From positions 1 through 64,000 of the forward strand of contig JAGVSM010001203.1 of the NCBI GenBank assembly GCA_022494885.1: DNA of 64,000 bases. The letters run 5' to 3'. The DNA comes from Micrasema longulum (taxonomy: Eukaryota; Arthropoda; Insecta; Trichoptera; Brachycentridae). This document shows positions 22,350 to 32,564 of the stretch, one piece after another (position 1 is the first letter of the stretch; the number at the start of each line of letters is the position of its first letter). The position numbers and the translations under genes are program-made. The notes under the pieces are model-generated. The model made no database searches, was not told the DNA's origin, and saw nothing but the letters and a program-made list of their open reading frames with translations.

Positions 22350-22720
22350 CATAATGGTTTATAAACTGAGAAAAAATATACAAAATACAATTAGATATTG
22401 CAAAAGACAGAAAACATTTTTGAGAAGGGTATTTTCAGGAGCAGTGTACAAGTTGGGATTTTGTCTAAGGGAAAAGACCATTGCAGGAGACTGCTGCGAG
22501 ACATTGAATAGATTTATATATAGTACTTTTGAGCGTGTTGTCCAGATTTTTATTGAAATTCATGTTTATGTAATAATTTTTATTTGTAGTTTTTATATTT
22601 AATAATATGCATGCTTCCAATTTCTATTTGGTGGTATTCCAACTCAACACAGGGCTATTGGCCTCATAGAATTAGGAATACATTTTTATTTTTTTATGTT
22701 ATAGGCATCTTCATATGAAT
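22350..22720 (+). repeat. LINE-M 3' end, copy 1
   Basis: The 3' part CCAACTCAACACAGGGCTAT followed by TGGCCTCATAGAATTAGGAA matches 48650-48710, where the copy is preceded by a reverse-transcriptase-like scrap. Only the 3' UTR and a decayed upstream frame are present here. Confidence 0.55.
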
Positions 22721-22724
22721 GAAA

Positions 22725-23530
22725 AAAAATATATTATTCATTTACATTTTTCAAAAGTTTGCATATAAAAGAAAAAAAACATTACAGTAAATGATAATGG
22801 GGCATTATGTCTTATAATAATGTTTTTTCTATTATCATTGAATAAATTCTCTTAATTAACCTAAATAAAATTCTGCAAAAGAAATTGCTTCTTGTTTTAA
22901 TACTTTGTTATTCAAATATCCTTTTTGTTTTTTTTATTGATTTCATCAGAGAAAAAAAATCCTCTCTGTATAACGATGTTGTTTTTTTTTCCTTTTTAAT
23001 TTAGGAATTATGATATTTCCAATTTTTCCATGTCTCATACTTATATTTTGTGATTCAGAAACATTTGTGATCTTTACAAAATTATATTTTTCTATTGATT
23101 TTTTAATTTTAAACAATAAATAGGCAGGGGGAAAAGAAAATGGTTTTAAGGCATAATTTTTATGAAAATTTGAAAAAAAATGAACAGGTAAAAGATTTGT
23201 ATAAAATGCACCATCCCCTCTGTTTATTCCATACGGTAACATAGATAAGCCCCCCGTCAGGTGCACCTCTGGACCACCCGAGTTCGGGCGCAATGTGTCT
23301 GGCAGGCACTGCTTTAACAATAGCCGTTCTCAACTACACATATTGATTTCAACGTTCTAGAAGTAATTACTGACCTATATAGGAAATTAAATTTGATGAA
23401 AAAAAAAGTTTGATGACTAAATAATAAGTAATATTGCAAACAAAAGTAATCTTATGTTGGAACGAGCATAAACATATAGATTTCCAAACACTGAAATTAG
23501 GTAAATAGATATATATTATGTTATATTATA
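22725..23530. other. AT-rich spacer
   Basis: No gene recognised. About 23200-23330 on the minus strand reads T-V-E-V-like retroelement scraps with CCCCGTCAGGTGCACC; the assignment is too weak to call. Confidence 0.35.
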
Positions 23531-23534
23531 AGGC

Positions 23535-24040
23535 AAAATTAACAGTTCACAATGGAGTCCTGGTCCTGACCCTGATGTATGGGAGGGTATGGACTTGGAA
23601 AAACAGGGATGAAAGTAGGCTGAATGCTGTCAAAATGCGATCGCTCAGGCGAATGTGTGGTAAAACTATGCATGATAGATGCACAAATTTTGAAATCCGT
23701 ACATTATGTAAGGCTGAGATAAGCATTATCGACAAAATCAAGATAGGAGCTCTGCGTTGGTTTGGGCATGTAGAGCGAATGGACAGCGAAAGAACGGCTA
23801 AAAATAATTACGATGTGAATGTTGATGGATGCAGAAATAGAGGAAGACCGAGAAAGACATGGCATGACCAACAAATACTTGAAGATGGACATGTTAAAAG
23901 TCAGAATAATCGGCGTGCGTGCATGAGAAGATGTATGAATGTAGAGGAAGCGAGATCTGTATGAAAAGATAGTGATGTGGCATTCTATCTTCTCTGCCTA
24001 CCCCTACAGAGAAACGGCGTAATGGTTTGTATATTAAGTT
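23535..24040 (+). pseudogene. LINE-K fragment, copy 2
   Basis: A near-continuous frame (23518-23964, 148 codons) gives [30 protein letters not shown] and N-V-E-E-A-R-S-V. It stops early at the codon after R-S-V, and the remaining 3' piece (TCTCTGCCTACCCCTACAGA) runs to ~24035. The RT domain is absent. Confidence 0.75.
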
Positions 24041-24302
24041 GAGTATGTTTAGTAGGTGAATGTCTGCTGTTTTTTGTTTCAGAAATAGAATACCTAAAAG
24101 GTTTTTAAATAAAATAAAAGCACACTTCGTTCAATAAAAATAATACAAGTGGAACGAAAAAACTTTCTTTTTATTAATTTCCATAAACTTATGTAAAATT
24201 AAATCCATTCAAATGTTCTCAGTAATCCGCCCACCATAAAAACGAGGAATGCGTTTAATTATTAAAAACGGTAGATTATAGTACACACATAAAAACAAAA
24301 TA

Positions 24303-25473
24303 CAGTGGAACTTGTTTATTACGAGGCAGATAGGACTGATTGAATTTGCTCGTTATAAGTGTTACTCATTATATCAGAGAAAGGTTTTTTTATACAATTG
24401 CTATTTTACAGTGTCACTCCTTTCTCAGTTCTGACCAAACGCTATTAACCCATTCACTTGCCATTACACCGTTAACAGATGCTGCTTCTCCATTTATTTT
24501 TGCATAAACAATATCGTGTCGATTTTTAAAACGATTTAACCAACCATTATTACATTTAAAACATCGTTTCCAAATTGTTTTGCGAACTTTTCCGCTTGCG
24601 CCTTCAATATTGGTCCATCGATGGAAAATTCTGCGTTTCTTTGGGTACAAAACCATTGGAGCAATGCTTCATCAACATTAGTACGATCGCACATTCTAAT
24701 TTTTTTTGTGTCTGTGATATTCTTTTCAAATGCAGACAAATAAACATCTTTATTTTTCCGTAATGTTTTAACTGTGGATGAAGATAGAGAAAACTTTGTA
24801 CACACTTCCACATTTTTCATGCTACGGTCAATTTTGCAAATAATTACCACTTTTTCACGAATTGAGAGACACTTCCTCTTGTTAGTAGACATGTTTATAA
24901 TTCAGGGGTTAGGTTTTAACTGATCTGGTCTAGAACTCATTTGATATCGCTTACTTGTTTTGTTTTTTGTGTATTGAAATAAGCATAAAACATTAAAAAA
25001 TCTTTAAAAGAAACCCCCGAAAGAAGCATGTCATACATGAACTGCAAAAACAGCTGTAAATTGTAAAAATGTGCCAAACCGGCACTTACTAAGTTCACAA
25101 AGCTTGGATTTTTTAAAAACCATGTGTGTTCATTTTTCAATATTGTCGGCGAAAAATCCAATTAGGTACTTAGACACTTAAATAGCTATCATAAACATAA
25201 TCCAATCCCAATGCCCGGCGGTATTTATCCTTTATGTTAGCTGACCATTTGGATTTTATTACTTAGGTTCTTATTTCGAGAATGATGTTTTTAACAATTA
25301 AAGATTTTTTGGGTAGTTTTTGACAATATTTTTGTTTGGTGTGTCCGAGAAGTAGCTCGTTATAACAGTGAATAATTGTATGGAAAAAACTATGAACTAA
25401 AATGTCAACTAATGTTTCCTCGTTACATCCGAGATCTTGCTATTTTCGTGATCGTTATAACCGAGTTCGACTG
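24303..25473 (-). mobile_element. Tigger/pogo element, internally deleted
   Basis: Terminal repeats CAGTGGAACTTGTTTATTAC (left) and, read inward from the right, CAGTCGAACTCGGTTATAAC, each next to a TA (24301-24302, 25474-25475), identify a pogo/Tigger-type Tc1-mariner element. It encodes only the N-terminal DNA-binding half of the transposase (24414-24892). The DDE catalytic region is missing, since only ~110 bp separate the end of that frame from the terminal repeat. Confidence 0.8.
24414..24892 (-). pseudogene. Tigger-type transposase, N-terminal part, frameshifted
   Basis: From ATG 24892 the frame encodes an N-terminal helix-turn-helix of the pogo/CENP-B type (K-R-K-C-L-S-I-R-E-K, then T-K-F-S-L-S-S-S-T-V) and a second, Tc5-like DNA-binding domain (L-L-Q-W-F-C-T-Q-R, A-E-K-F-A-K-Q-F-G). 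Near 24560 a shift moves to the frame that continues K-C-N-N-G-W-L-N-R-F-K-N-R-H-D and ends at 24414. Together these are the two DNA-binding modules of a Tigger transposase without the catalytic core. A single break plus the missing DDE domain make transposition impossible. Confidence 0.75.
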
Positions 25474-25474
25474 T

Positions 25475-25897
25475 ATAGTAGAATTTAAAACAAATATTTC
25501 ATAAAAAAGTTTTTATCGAGGTTATTTTGTAAGGATTTGACCATATGAGCTGCAGTATGTTGACAATTATTGTCTTCACCCTCAGAATTCAAGCCAAAAT
25601 ATATTAATGAGCTCATCTTCAGTAAAAAGTGACTCAAACTCCTAAGAGCTTTCTGTTATCCATTCATCTAAAATTTTTGCGTTAGTTCTGAATTTTAAGT
25701 CACCCTCTGAATTAATTATTCTAAAGGAACTAAGTCGAGTCTACAGGTATGAGGCAGACTATTGAATTCGACATACAAATTATGTCAAATTATAAAGCCT
25801 GATTTAATGCTTTCAACTAGTAAAAATGACGGTGGATTGTCAGATAATCGAGCGACAGATTACTGAGATAGTACTGTATTTATTCACTAATTCATAA
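25475..25897. other. Spacer, nothing recognised
   Basis: AT-rich sequence with no gene and no repeat that I can name. Confidence 0.4.
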
Positions 25898-26071
25898 TAT
25901 TGTGGAGGGCATCACCAATAAGCCGTGAAGTTGGCAGAGCCGAACACCACCCACAACGCGTAATCCGATGCAACATCAGCTCGGACAAGTTATTAAATCT
26001 CGTGCATCGGAAGAATATTCACATTTAGATACACCAACTTCACTGCTTGTTGGTGATGTCCTCCACAATAT
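25898..26071. mobile_element. 174-bp MITE with 37-bp inverted repeats
   Basis: The left arm TATTGTGGAGGGCATCACCA (then AATAAGCCGTGAAGTTGG) pairs with the right arm ending CTCCACAATA; four mismatches across about 37 bp. The interior is G+C-richer and non-coding. Superfamily not determined. Confidence 0.7.
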
Positions 26072-26074
26072 AAA

Positions 26075-27120
26075 ATTTGTCATGGCATTTCTTACATACG
26101 TGTAATTATAATTTAAATATAAATTTAATCTTGATAAAACTATTAATTTTCAAATTTTGATTCTTATTTCAATAAGATAATATGAAAGTAAATCACAACC
26201 ACAATAATATATTTAGTAACTAAAATTAAACAAAAGCACAAAACACATGAGCAAAAAATTGTACAAGATCATGTTTCTTGTAAAAAGCCTTAATAATTAT
26301 TTTGTAAAAAACAGATACACAAGGGTAAAGTCAATGTTAAATTTATTAAAAATACTAACATATGAGCAAATAATATTTTACAATACCATGATATTTGTGT
26401 ATGGTATAATTATTGATTTTTAAAAAACCCAGTATTTTGCGACAAAGTTGATCAATGCCAATTTAAACCTGATCATAATACCAGAGAAAAGGTCAGAAAA
26501 TCAGACTTTCATTTAGAAAAAAAAGTCACACATTTCAATTTTATGCAAGGCATTAAATAAGTATTGAAAAAAATAAAATAAAATTCCAACTAAAAAAATG
26601 ACAAACAATTTATGAGTGAAAAATAATAAATATACAATGTTATTATTAGAAGCCGACAAGAATATTATGTTGTTGTGAGCCAACCCATGATTAAAAAGAT
26701 TCTAATAATGACAATTGTTGTGCTAAATCTTGGGGAATTTTATTAGCAGTCTTACACGGGGCAGTTTCTGGGATTGAAAACCGCACATAAGGATGCGAAG
26801 TATTTGGATGTTTTTGGCGCCATAACAGATAATGGGTAGTTTCACAGTTGATGAAAAGAGCTATCTTATGATGATGTGATTACTGACAACTAATAATAAA
26901 TCATCCAGAGATCAACAATCAATATCAGGTTTATAAATAACATGGATCGTGAACCTTATTGAAAACCAGTATTTCCAGAAAAGAAAGGCAAGCGTGAAGT
27001 GAAAAATTGCAGTGAAACAAATAAGACCGAGGATAAATAAAGTGACATAAGCAAAAACAAATATGCGTCGGCAGTTGAAGTTGACAGTTAACAATATCAC
27101 AGGTGTGGGATGTATGTACA
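26075..27120. other. AT-rich spacer
   Basis: No coding signal or named repeat. A minus-strand frame at 26912-27163 is hydrophobic but overlaps the end of a P-like element and has no family motif. Confidence 0.35.
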
Positions 27121-27121
27121 T

Positions 27122-27560
27122 CATAGAATTAAGAATAGTCCAGAAACCGCATACATGCATCAAACGGAAGGCGACTAAACTACTCTTAAAGGAATAGTTT
27201 TACGTTTTGACCCATTAGTTTCTTTGTAGACGTCGCTCAGTACGCAACTCCCGATTTCAGTTAAAATATGCCGTCTTGTGTCATTTTTACGTGTAGAAAC
27301 ACTGCTGGGATAAAAGAGAAACAGGATGGGATCACATTTCATGTGTAAGTAGCAAATGCATTACATAAAAATTGAATTATTTTTCCATCTGTCAGATTGT
27401 CAAAGAAAACAAAATGGACTCTTTGTAAGACCTCTGTGTTCGTCAATATTTTGGTCCATGATATGTGAACCATTCTGTGTTCAAGGTCCACGTTTTCGAA
27501 CCACGTAAAAGAACTGACCGCACATGTCATAGCACTTGATTATTCTATGACGCAGTTTCA
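27122..27560 (+). mobile_element. P-like (THAP) DNA transposon, 5' part
   Basis: The left end CATAGAATTAAGAATAGTCC equals the terminal repeat of the element at 54343-55135. Both share an internal CGTTTTGACCCATTAGTTTC and TCAGTACGCAACTCC. At 27268-27345 lies a THAP-type first exon. The right terminus is not found, so this copy is truncated. The minus-strand frame at 27339-27530 is a shadow of it. Confidence 0.65.
27268..27345 (+). pseudogene. THAP-domain first exon of a P-like transposase
   Basis: ATG at 27268 begins M-P-S-C-V-I-F-T-C-R-N, with the first cysteine pair of a THAP C2CH zinc-binding domain (C4, C9), and reaches I-T-F-H-V at a GTAAGT donor (CATGT|GTAAGT). THAP proteins commonly break here, just before the F-P of the H-x-F-P motif. 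The downstream part after ~27390 has W-T-L-C-K-T and an in-frame stop, so the rest is decayed. The copy near 54917-54991 (-) conserves [11 protein letters not shown]. Confidence 0.6.
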
Positions 27561-27761
27561 AATCAGCTAGCAGGTCTATAAATCCATCTCATATAACAAG
27601 GAAATGTGCATCCTACTGGTAAGTCTCTGGACATTCTATCATTAAGAGGACGCACGTGAGTCAACTACTGACAGAAATGCCTATAGAGAATTTGTAGACA
27701 TAATATACTCCATTCAGGGAGCCAATATGGATTAGATGAGTTTATTAAATTATTTATTTTC

Positions 27762-29249
27762 TTAAGTTTTGGCATAATCACTGACTTTATACGAGAGTTT
27801 GTGTATTCTTGTGATGTGTCTATTGATGTGATTGTTGCTTTTGAATTTCACGGGACAAATTGGACAAGAGTATTTTCTTTCTGTACTGTGTCGCTTCATG
27901 TGATCTCGCACCGCGTAGATATCGTACCCCATGTAATCACAAAGCTCGCATTTAACATTTTTTTCTCCATTGTGTCTTCGGCGCAGGTGTCCAATTAGCA
28001 CTCGCTTAAACCTGGTTTTAAAACCGCAAATATTGCACTCAAAGTCTTTTGTATCTGTGTGCATTTTCGCATGGTATTTCAGATCCATCATGTCTAAGAA
28101 CGTACGTCCGCAATATTCACAGCTGTAGTTGCGAATGTTGAGATGTCTCTTCATATGGACGCCGAGGCTTTTCTTTGTTTTGTAGGGGTTGTTACAAATT
28201 TCGCAGATAAAATCTTTCGCATCTGTGTGCACCAGTTTATGGCGGTCTATTGAATTCTTGTGCTTGAACTGTTTTCCACATTCTGGGCAGGTGAATCTCA
28301 TTTGATCGCTGTGCAATTTCTTGTGTGAATACAGACCGCTGGATTGACTGAAACTCGCTTCGCATACATCACACTTGTATGGTTTTTCCCCAGTGTGAGT
28401 TCTAGAGTGGCATTTTAATTTTGATTTGAAATTTGTATAGTAGGAACATTCGGAACAGTTAAATCTTCTATCTTTTCCTTTACCTGTCACGTAGCCCATT
28501 TGAAGAGCTTTTTTCTCATTATGCATAGAGCGTATGTGATTTTCCAGCGCTCTATGACTACTTAGAGTTTTACTACATAAAGAACACATAAAAGATTGAG
28601 TTTTGTATTCCTTTTCTATGGTGAAGTCATCAGGGCTAGAATTTGAATGATCTTCATAATTTCTTTCAACTTCATTCTGTGATTTTGACATTTTCAATTT
28701 AAAATCACTATTTTTCGATGTCTTTTTTACAGACTTTTTCAATTTCAAATTTTTGACTTTGGGGAATTCAAATGAATCCTCAACCAATGGGTCGTACTGA
28801 GTATCGCTATCAGCATTGTCTTCCAATTCAGATTTAATCCATGACTCGCCTAACACATCTTCCTTTACATCTAGTGTCTCTTTACTCTCTTCTGTCTCCT
28901 GGGCTGTACTCTGATCAGAGTCAGTGTAAACTTTTCTCAGAAGAGAGTCGGAGAGTTCGCACCTGACCCTGAAGCTGTTAGCGGCCTCCAGGTCTCCTAA
29001 GCACGGAGTACAGATGATATCGGGAAAGCCGTCCTGGCAGACTATCTGCACTCGCGCGCACAACATCACAACAGACGCGATACTCCCAGATTCACACTCT
29101 TCGTACACGGATCTAGATTGTTCTGTATTTTCTGATAAACAAATTCGACACAGTTTGTCAAATTTATCAGATTTTGTTAGTAAAAACTCCGTCAATTGTA
29201 TCTCGGTATTCATATTTGGTGTATTTAGAAATTCAGCCATAATAGCCAT
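27762..29249 (-). CDS. ZAD-C2H2 zinc-finger protein (ZNF3), 9 fingers
   Basis: An intronless frame of 495 residues. Three in-frame ATGs are possible (29249, 29240, 29213). The third gives M-N-T-E-I-Q-L-T-E-F-L-L, which aligns exactly with the starts of ZNF4 and ZNF2, so 29213 (483 residues) may be the functional start; I report the longest frame. From the longest start, ZAD ligands are C34, C37, C80 and C83. The linker holds V-K-E-D and W-I-K-S-E. Nine fingers span about residues 219-482; the seventh has an extra arginine (H-x4-H). The protein ends D-Y-A-K-T and lacks the R-R-I-I-K tail of all four paralogues. It lies head to head with ZNF4. Probable nuclear DNA-binding factor of unknown target. 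Confidence 0.9.
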   Translation of the reverse strand: MAIMAEFLNTPNMNTEIQLTEFLLTKSDKFDKLCRICLSENTEQSRSVYEECESGSIASVVMLCARVQIVCQDGFPDIICTPCLGDLEAANSFRVRCELSDSLLRKVYTDSDQSTAQETEESKETLDVKEDVLGESWIKSELEDNADSDTQYDPLVEDSFEFPKVKNLKLKKSVKKTSKNSDFKLKMSKSQNEVERNYEDHSNSSPDDFTIEKEYKTQSFMCSLCSKTLSSHRALENHIRSMHNEKKALQMGYVTGKGKDRRFNCSECSYYTNFKSKLKCHSRTHTGEKPYKCDVCEASFSQSSGLYSHKKLHSDQMRFTCPECGKQFKHKNSIDRHKLVHTDAKDFICEICNNPYKTKKSLGVHMKRHLNIRNYSCEYCGRTFLDMMDLKYHAKMHTDTKDFECNICGFKTRFKRVLIGHLRRRHNGEKNVKCELCDYMGYDIYAVRDHMKRHSTERKYSCPICPVKFKSNNHINRHITRIHKLSYKVSDYAKT

Positions 29250-29299
29250 AAAGTGAGTTTTTGATAACCAGTCTTTAAGAATAATAAAATACTTTCAGC

Positions 29300-29700
29300 C
29301 CATGAAATTAAAATAATTTAAAATAAAAACGGAAAAATTTAAGTTACAAGCTAGAAGTCGAACTGTCAAATTACTGTCAGTAAAAAAACATAGAAAATCG
29401 TGTATGTCAAAATAAAAATGACCTTTGAATGCTGTTCAGAAACTAGTTAAGTACAAATTATTCTAATGTCTATTCTGGGTTATTATGCCTTGCGTCAGTT
29501 GTACTTTTATCCACGTTACTGTAACATTTGCAAGATGGTAAAAGCTGTAAAGCGTTCAGAATCATCATAGAAGTGCGACTATCATGCTGTAACAAGCCAG
29601 AAAACATTGTTTTAAATGAAGGCCCTGTATAAAATATGTTTTTTGTAGTAATAAAAAACAAAAAGTACATTGTCTTTTAAAGGGTTTTATTCAAATGTAG
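29300..29700. other. ZNF3 5' flank
   Basis: Probable promoter region of ZNF3 (read leftwards). No defendable regulatory motif and no other gene. Confidence 0.3.
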
Positions 29701-29704
29701 TGTT

Positions 29705-30240
29705 AAGGCAAAAAAGAAATTGCCAAATACTTTTGACTTAATATTTTTCCCTAATATATGGGTAATGTATGGGAGCGAAGTATGGAATTGGAAAAATAAT
29801 GATGAAAGTAGGTCGAATGCTGTTGAAATGCGATCCCTTAGGCGAATGTGTGGTAAAACGATGTATAATAGGTGCACAAATGTCGAGATCCGTGAAGTGT
29901 GTAAGGCTGAGACATGCATTATTGACAGAATCAAAAAAGGGGTGCTGCGTTGGTTTGGACATGTAGAGCGAATGGACAGCGAAGGAACGGCTAAAAGGAT
30001 CTACGATGCAAATGTTGATGGATGCAGAAAACAAGGAAGACCGAGAAAGACATGGCATGATCAAGTCCATCAAATACTTGAAGATGGACATGTCAAAAAT
30101 AGGAATAATCGGCGTGTGTGCTTGAGAAGATATATGAATGTAGAGGAAGCGAGGTCTGTATGCCAAGATAGAGTGTTATGGCGTTCTATCCTCTCTGCCT
30201 ACCCCTACGGGGAAACGGCGTGATGGTTTGTTGTTGTTGT
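29705..30240 (+). pseudogene. LINE-K fragment, copy 3 (best preserved)
   Basis: A 167-codon frame (29720-30223) runs [48 protein letters not shown], and closes with L-S-A-Y-P-Y-G-E-T-A and TGA. This is the C-terminal end of a non-LTR reverse transcriptase polyprotein, followed by the short 3' end GGTTTGTTGTTGTTG. All LINE-K copies are 5'-truncated and lack the RT. It sits between the divergent ZNF3 and ZNF4. Confidence 0.8.
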
Positions 30241-30947
30241 GGTTAATATTTTTAGTCGTCAGAAATTCTTATACATTAAAAAAAAAAAAAACACATAAAT
30301 AAAATTGTACGACATTTTATACTTGTTTATAAATTTGTATTATTTTGTAGTCGGTGTTGGTATTAACCAAATCGATTTTTAGTTATACGTCAGCCGGTTT
30401 CAATTTTACCAATTAGGACTTATTTTAGTCCTTATAATGAGGTAGTAATTTGTGTAAGTAAGTGGTATGACTTAAAATTTTAATATTTTACACGAAAAAA
30501 AAAATGTTTTATTGGCCTGCTTATTAAAGAAATAATATAACTAGATATTTTAATAATTCAGACGGTATGCTTGAACAATATAGCTACGCACAAAACTAAT
30601 AATTCAGTTTATTATTTGCGAAATGCTCATTGCATGATAATACGTCTGACAACCATTTTGATTATTGGAACATGGTTCCAATTTTTTTTTCGACATCGAG
30701 AATCACAGAAGTCGAGAATAATTGACAGCTAAGTAGACGAACACAAATTACACAAATGTCACAAATGACAAAATAACACAAAATTGAAGCACACTGTTGT
30801 ATGTGCAAAATATTATTGTGAATTGTTTGTTATTTATACAATTGTGTATTTCATAAATGCGTATTAAAAGGTACCGGAATAAATAAAAAATAGTGCAAGT
30901 TTTAACGATCCAGCTAGATTCCAAATGGTTTTACAAAAAATATTAAC
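30241..30947. other. ZNF4 upstream region
   Basis: AT-rich; the presumed ZNF4 promoter and 5' UTR. No other gene. A GAAACCGG-containing stretch on the minus strand at 30386-30421 recalls the ribozyme cassettes in the delta-COP introns but lacks the core (see rejected items). Confidence 0.35.
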
Positions 30948-32447
30948 ATGAATAACGAGTTACAAATAACTGAGTTTTTGCTGAATAAGTCCGGCAAACT
31001 AAAGCAGCTCTGTAGAGTCTGTTTGTCGGAAAATAAAGAAAAGTCGAAATCGGTCTATGAGGAGTGTGAATCCGGGAGTATCGCGTCCGTTGTGATGTTG
31101 TGCGCGCGAGTGCAGATAGTCTGCCAGGACGGCTTGCCCGACACCATCTGCCATCAGTGCCTAGGGGACCTGGAGGCTGCTAACAGCTTCAGGGTCAGGT
31201 GCGAACTCTCCGACTCTCTCCTGAGAAAATTTTACAGCAATCTGGACCAGAGTGACACCCGAGAGAAAGAAGAGATCACAGAGATTCATGAAGTTGTTAA
31301 AGTAGAAGTTACTTCTGAGCCGTGGATTAAATTAGAACTAGAAGATAGTAATTTTCATAGCGATTCATCAAACGATCCCCTTGTCAATAGTGTTTCTTTA
31401 GTATCTAGAAAAGACAAGTTACAAAAAAAGTTATCGAAAAAAAAATCTTTAAAACGTACCGAGGCATCTTCTAAACACAAGAAATGTCCCTCGCAAAACG
31501 AGGTGAACGGCAAAACAAACATGGGATCTCAAGACAAATGTGATTTTGAAATCAGTGTAGACAGCGGAGGTGTAAAATCAAAAAAAGATAAATCAGGCAT
31601 CAGTTTTGTTTGTAAAATATGTGGGCGACCGCTACGCAGTAGATATTCTTTGCAACATCACATTCACACCATACACAGTGAAAAAAACAAAGTACAATTA
31701 GGAAACGTTACCGGTTATGGAGAGAATAGACGGTTCAACTGCTCGGAGTGTCCGTATTCCGCGCGGCGAAGACAGACCTTGGTTTACCACACCCACCGAT
31801 TGCACACCGGAGAAAAACCCTACAAGTGCGACGTATGCGGACACTGCTTTACGCAGCCCGCTTCTTTGATATCCCACAAGACCGTTCACAGTGACAAGAT
31901 GAACTATACGTGCTCCGAGTGCGGAAAACAGTTTAAGAGATCGTGCCATTTAGACCGACACAAACTCGTTCACAGCGACGCCAGAAACTTCATCTGCGAA
32001 ATCTGCAAAAAGGGAGTCAAAACGAGACAGAGCCTCGCGAGTCACATGAAGCGACATTTAAACATCCGCAACTTTAATTGCGAACACTGCGGCCTCACGT
32101 TCCCGGTCAAAGTGGATCTTACGAACCACCTCAGGAAGCACTCGATGAATAAAAAATTCGAATGCCATTTTTGCTCGTACAAAACGCAGCTCAAACGCGT
32201 GCTTATCAGCCACATGAGACGACATACGGGAGAAAAGAACACTCACTGCGAACTGTGTGATTACGTGACTTATGATAAGTACGCGTTGAAGATGCATATG
32301 CTGAAACATACCGGGGAGAAAAATGTATCTTGTCCCATCTGTCCCATGAAGTTTGGACGCAGTCCTTCTCTAAACAAACACATGAAACGGATACATAAAA
32401 TTGATTACATGTTCAGAGATCATATTGATCGAAGAATTATTAAATAA
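30948..32447 (+). CDS. ZAD-C2H2 zinc-finger protein (ZNF4), 9 fingers
   Basis: An intronless gene for 499 residues starting M-N-N-E-L-Q-I-T-E-F-L-L. ZAD ligands are C22, C25, C68 and C71 (L-C-R-V-C-L and T-I-C-H-Q-C). The linker carries V-K-V-E and W-I-K-L-E, then a lysine-rich stretch (K-L-S-K-K-K-S-L-K-R) that could act as a nuclear signal. Nine C2H2 fingers occupy about residues 219-482; finger 2 has a longer H-x4-H spacing (H-T-H-R-L-H). The tail is D-R-R-I-I-K. The ZAD core is nearly the same as ZNF1 to ZNF3 even in silent positions. Likely role: DNA-binding transcriptional regulator dimerising through its ZAD. Confidence 0.92.
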   Translation: MNNELQITEFLLNKSGKLKQLCRVCLSENKEKSKSVYEECESGSIASVVMLCARVQIVCQDGLPDTICHQCLGDLEAANSFRVRCELSDSLLRKFYSNLDQSDTREKEEITEIHEVVKVEVTSEPWIKLELEDSNFHSDSSNDPLVNSVSLVSRKDKLQKKLSKKKSLKRTEASSKHKKCPSQNEVNGKTNMGSQDKCDFEISVDSGGVKSKKDKSGISFVCKICGRPLRSRYSLQHHIHTIHSEKNKVQLGNVTGYGENRRFNCSECPYSARRRQTLVYHTHRLHTGEKPYKCDVCGHCFTQPASLISHKTVHSDKMNYTCSECGKQFKRSCHLDRHKLVHSDARNFICEICKKGVKTRQSLASHMKRHLNIRNFNCEHCGLTFPVKVDLTNHLRKHSMNKKFECHFCSYKTQLKRVLISHMRRHTGEKNTHCELCDYVTYDKYALKMHMLKHTGEKNVSCPICPMKFGRSPSLNKHMKRIHKIDYMFRDHIDRRIIK

Positions 32448-32564
32448 TATGAAAGAAATGAACTATTATATTGTAGATACTTAATATATTGCAGTACCAT
32501 CACAACAGATCAACTAATTTATTAATGTCGTTAATTTATTTATTGAATGGGAAAAGGGGAATTA

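Noticed and set aside
30386..30421. Another hammerhead motif (minus strand GTCC...GAAACCGGCTGAC)
   Set aside because: The GAAAC-CGG part and GTC/GAC stem are there, but the CUGANGA box is not (CTAATTGG). At most a decayed relic.
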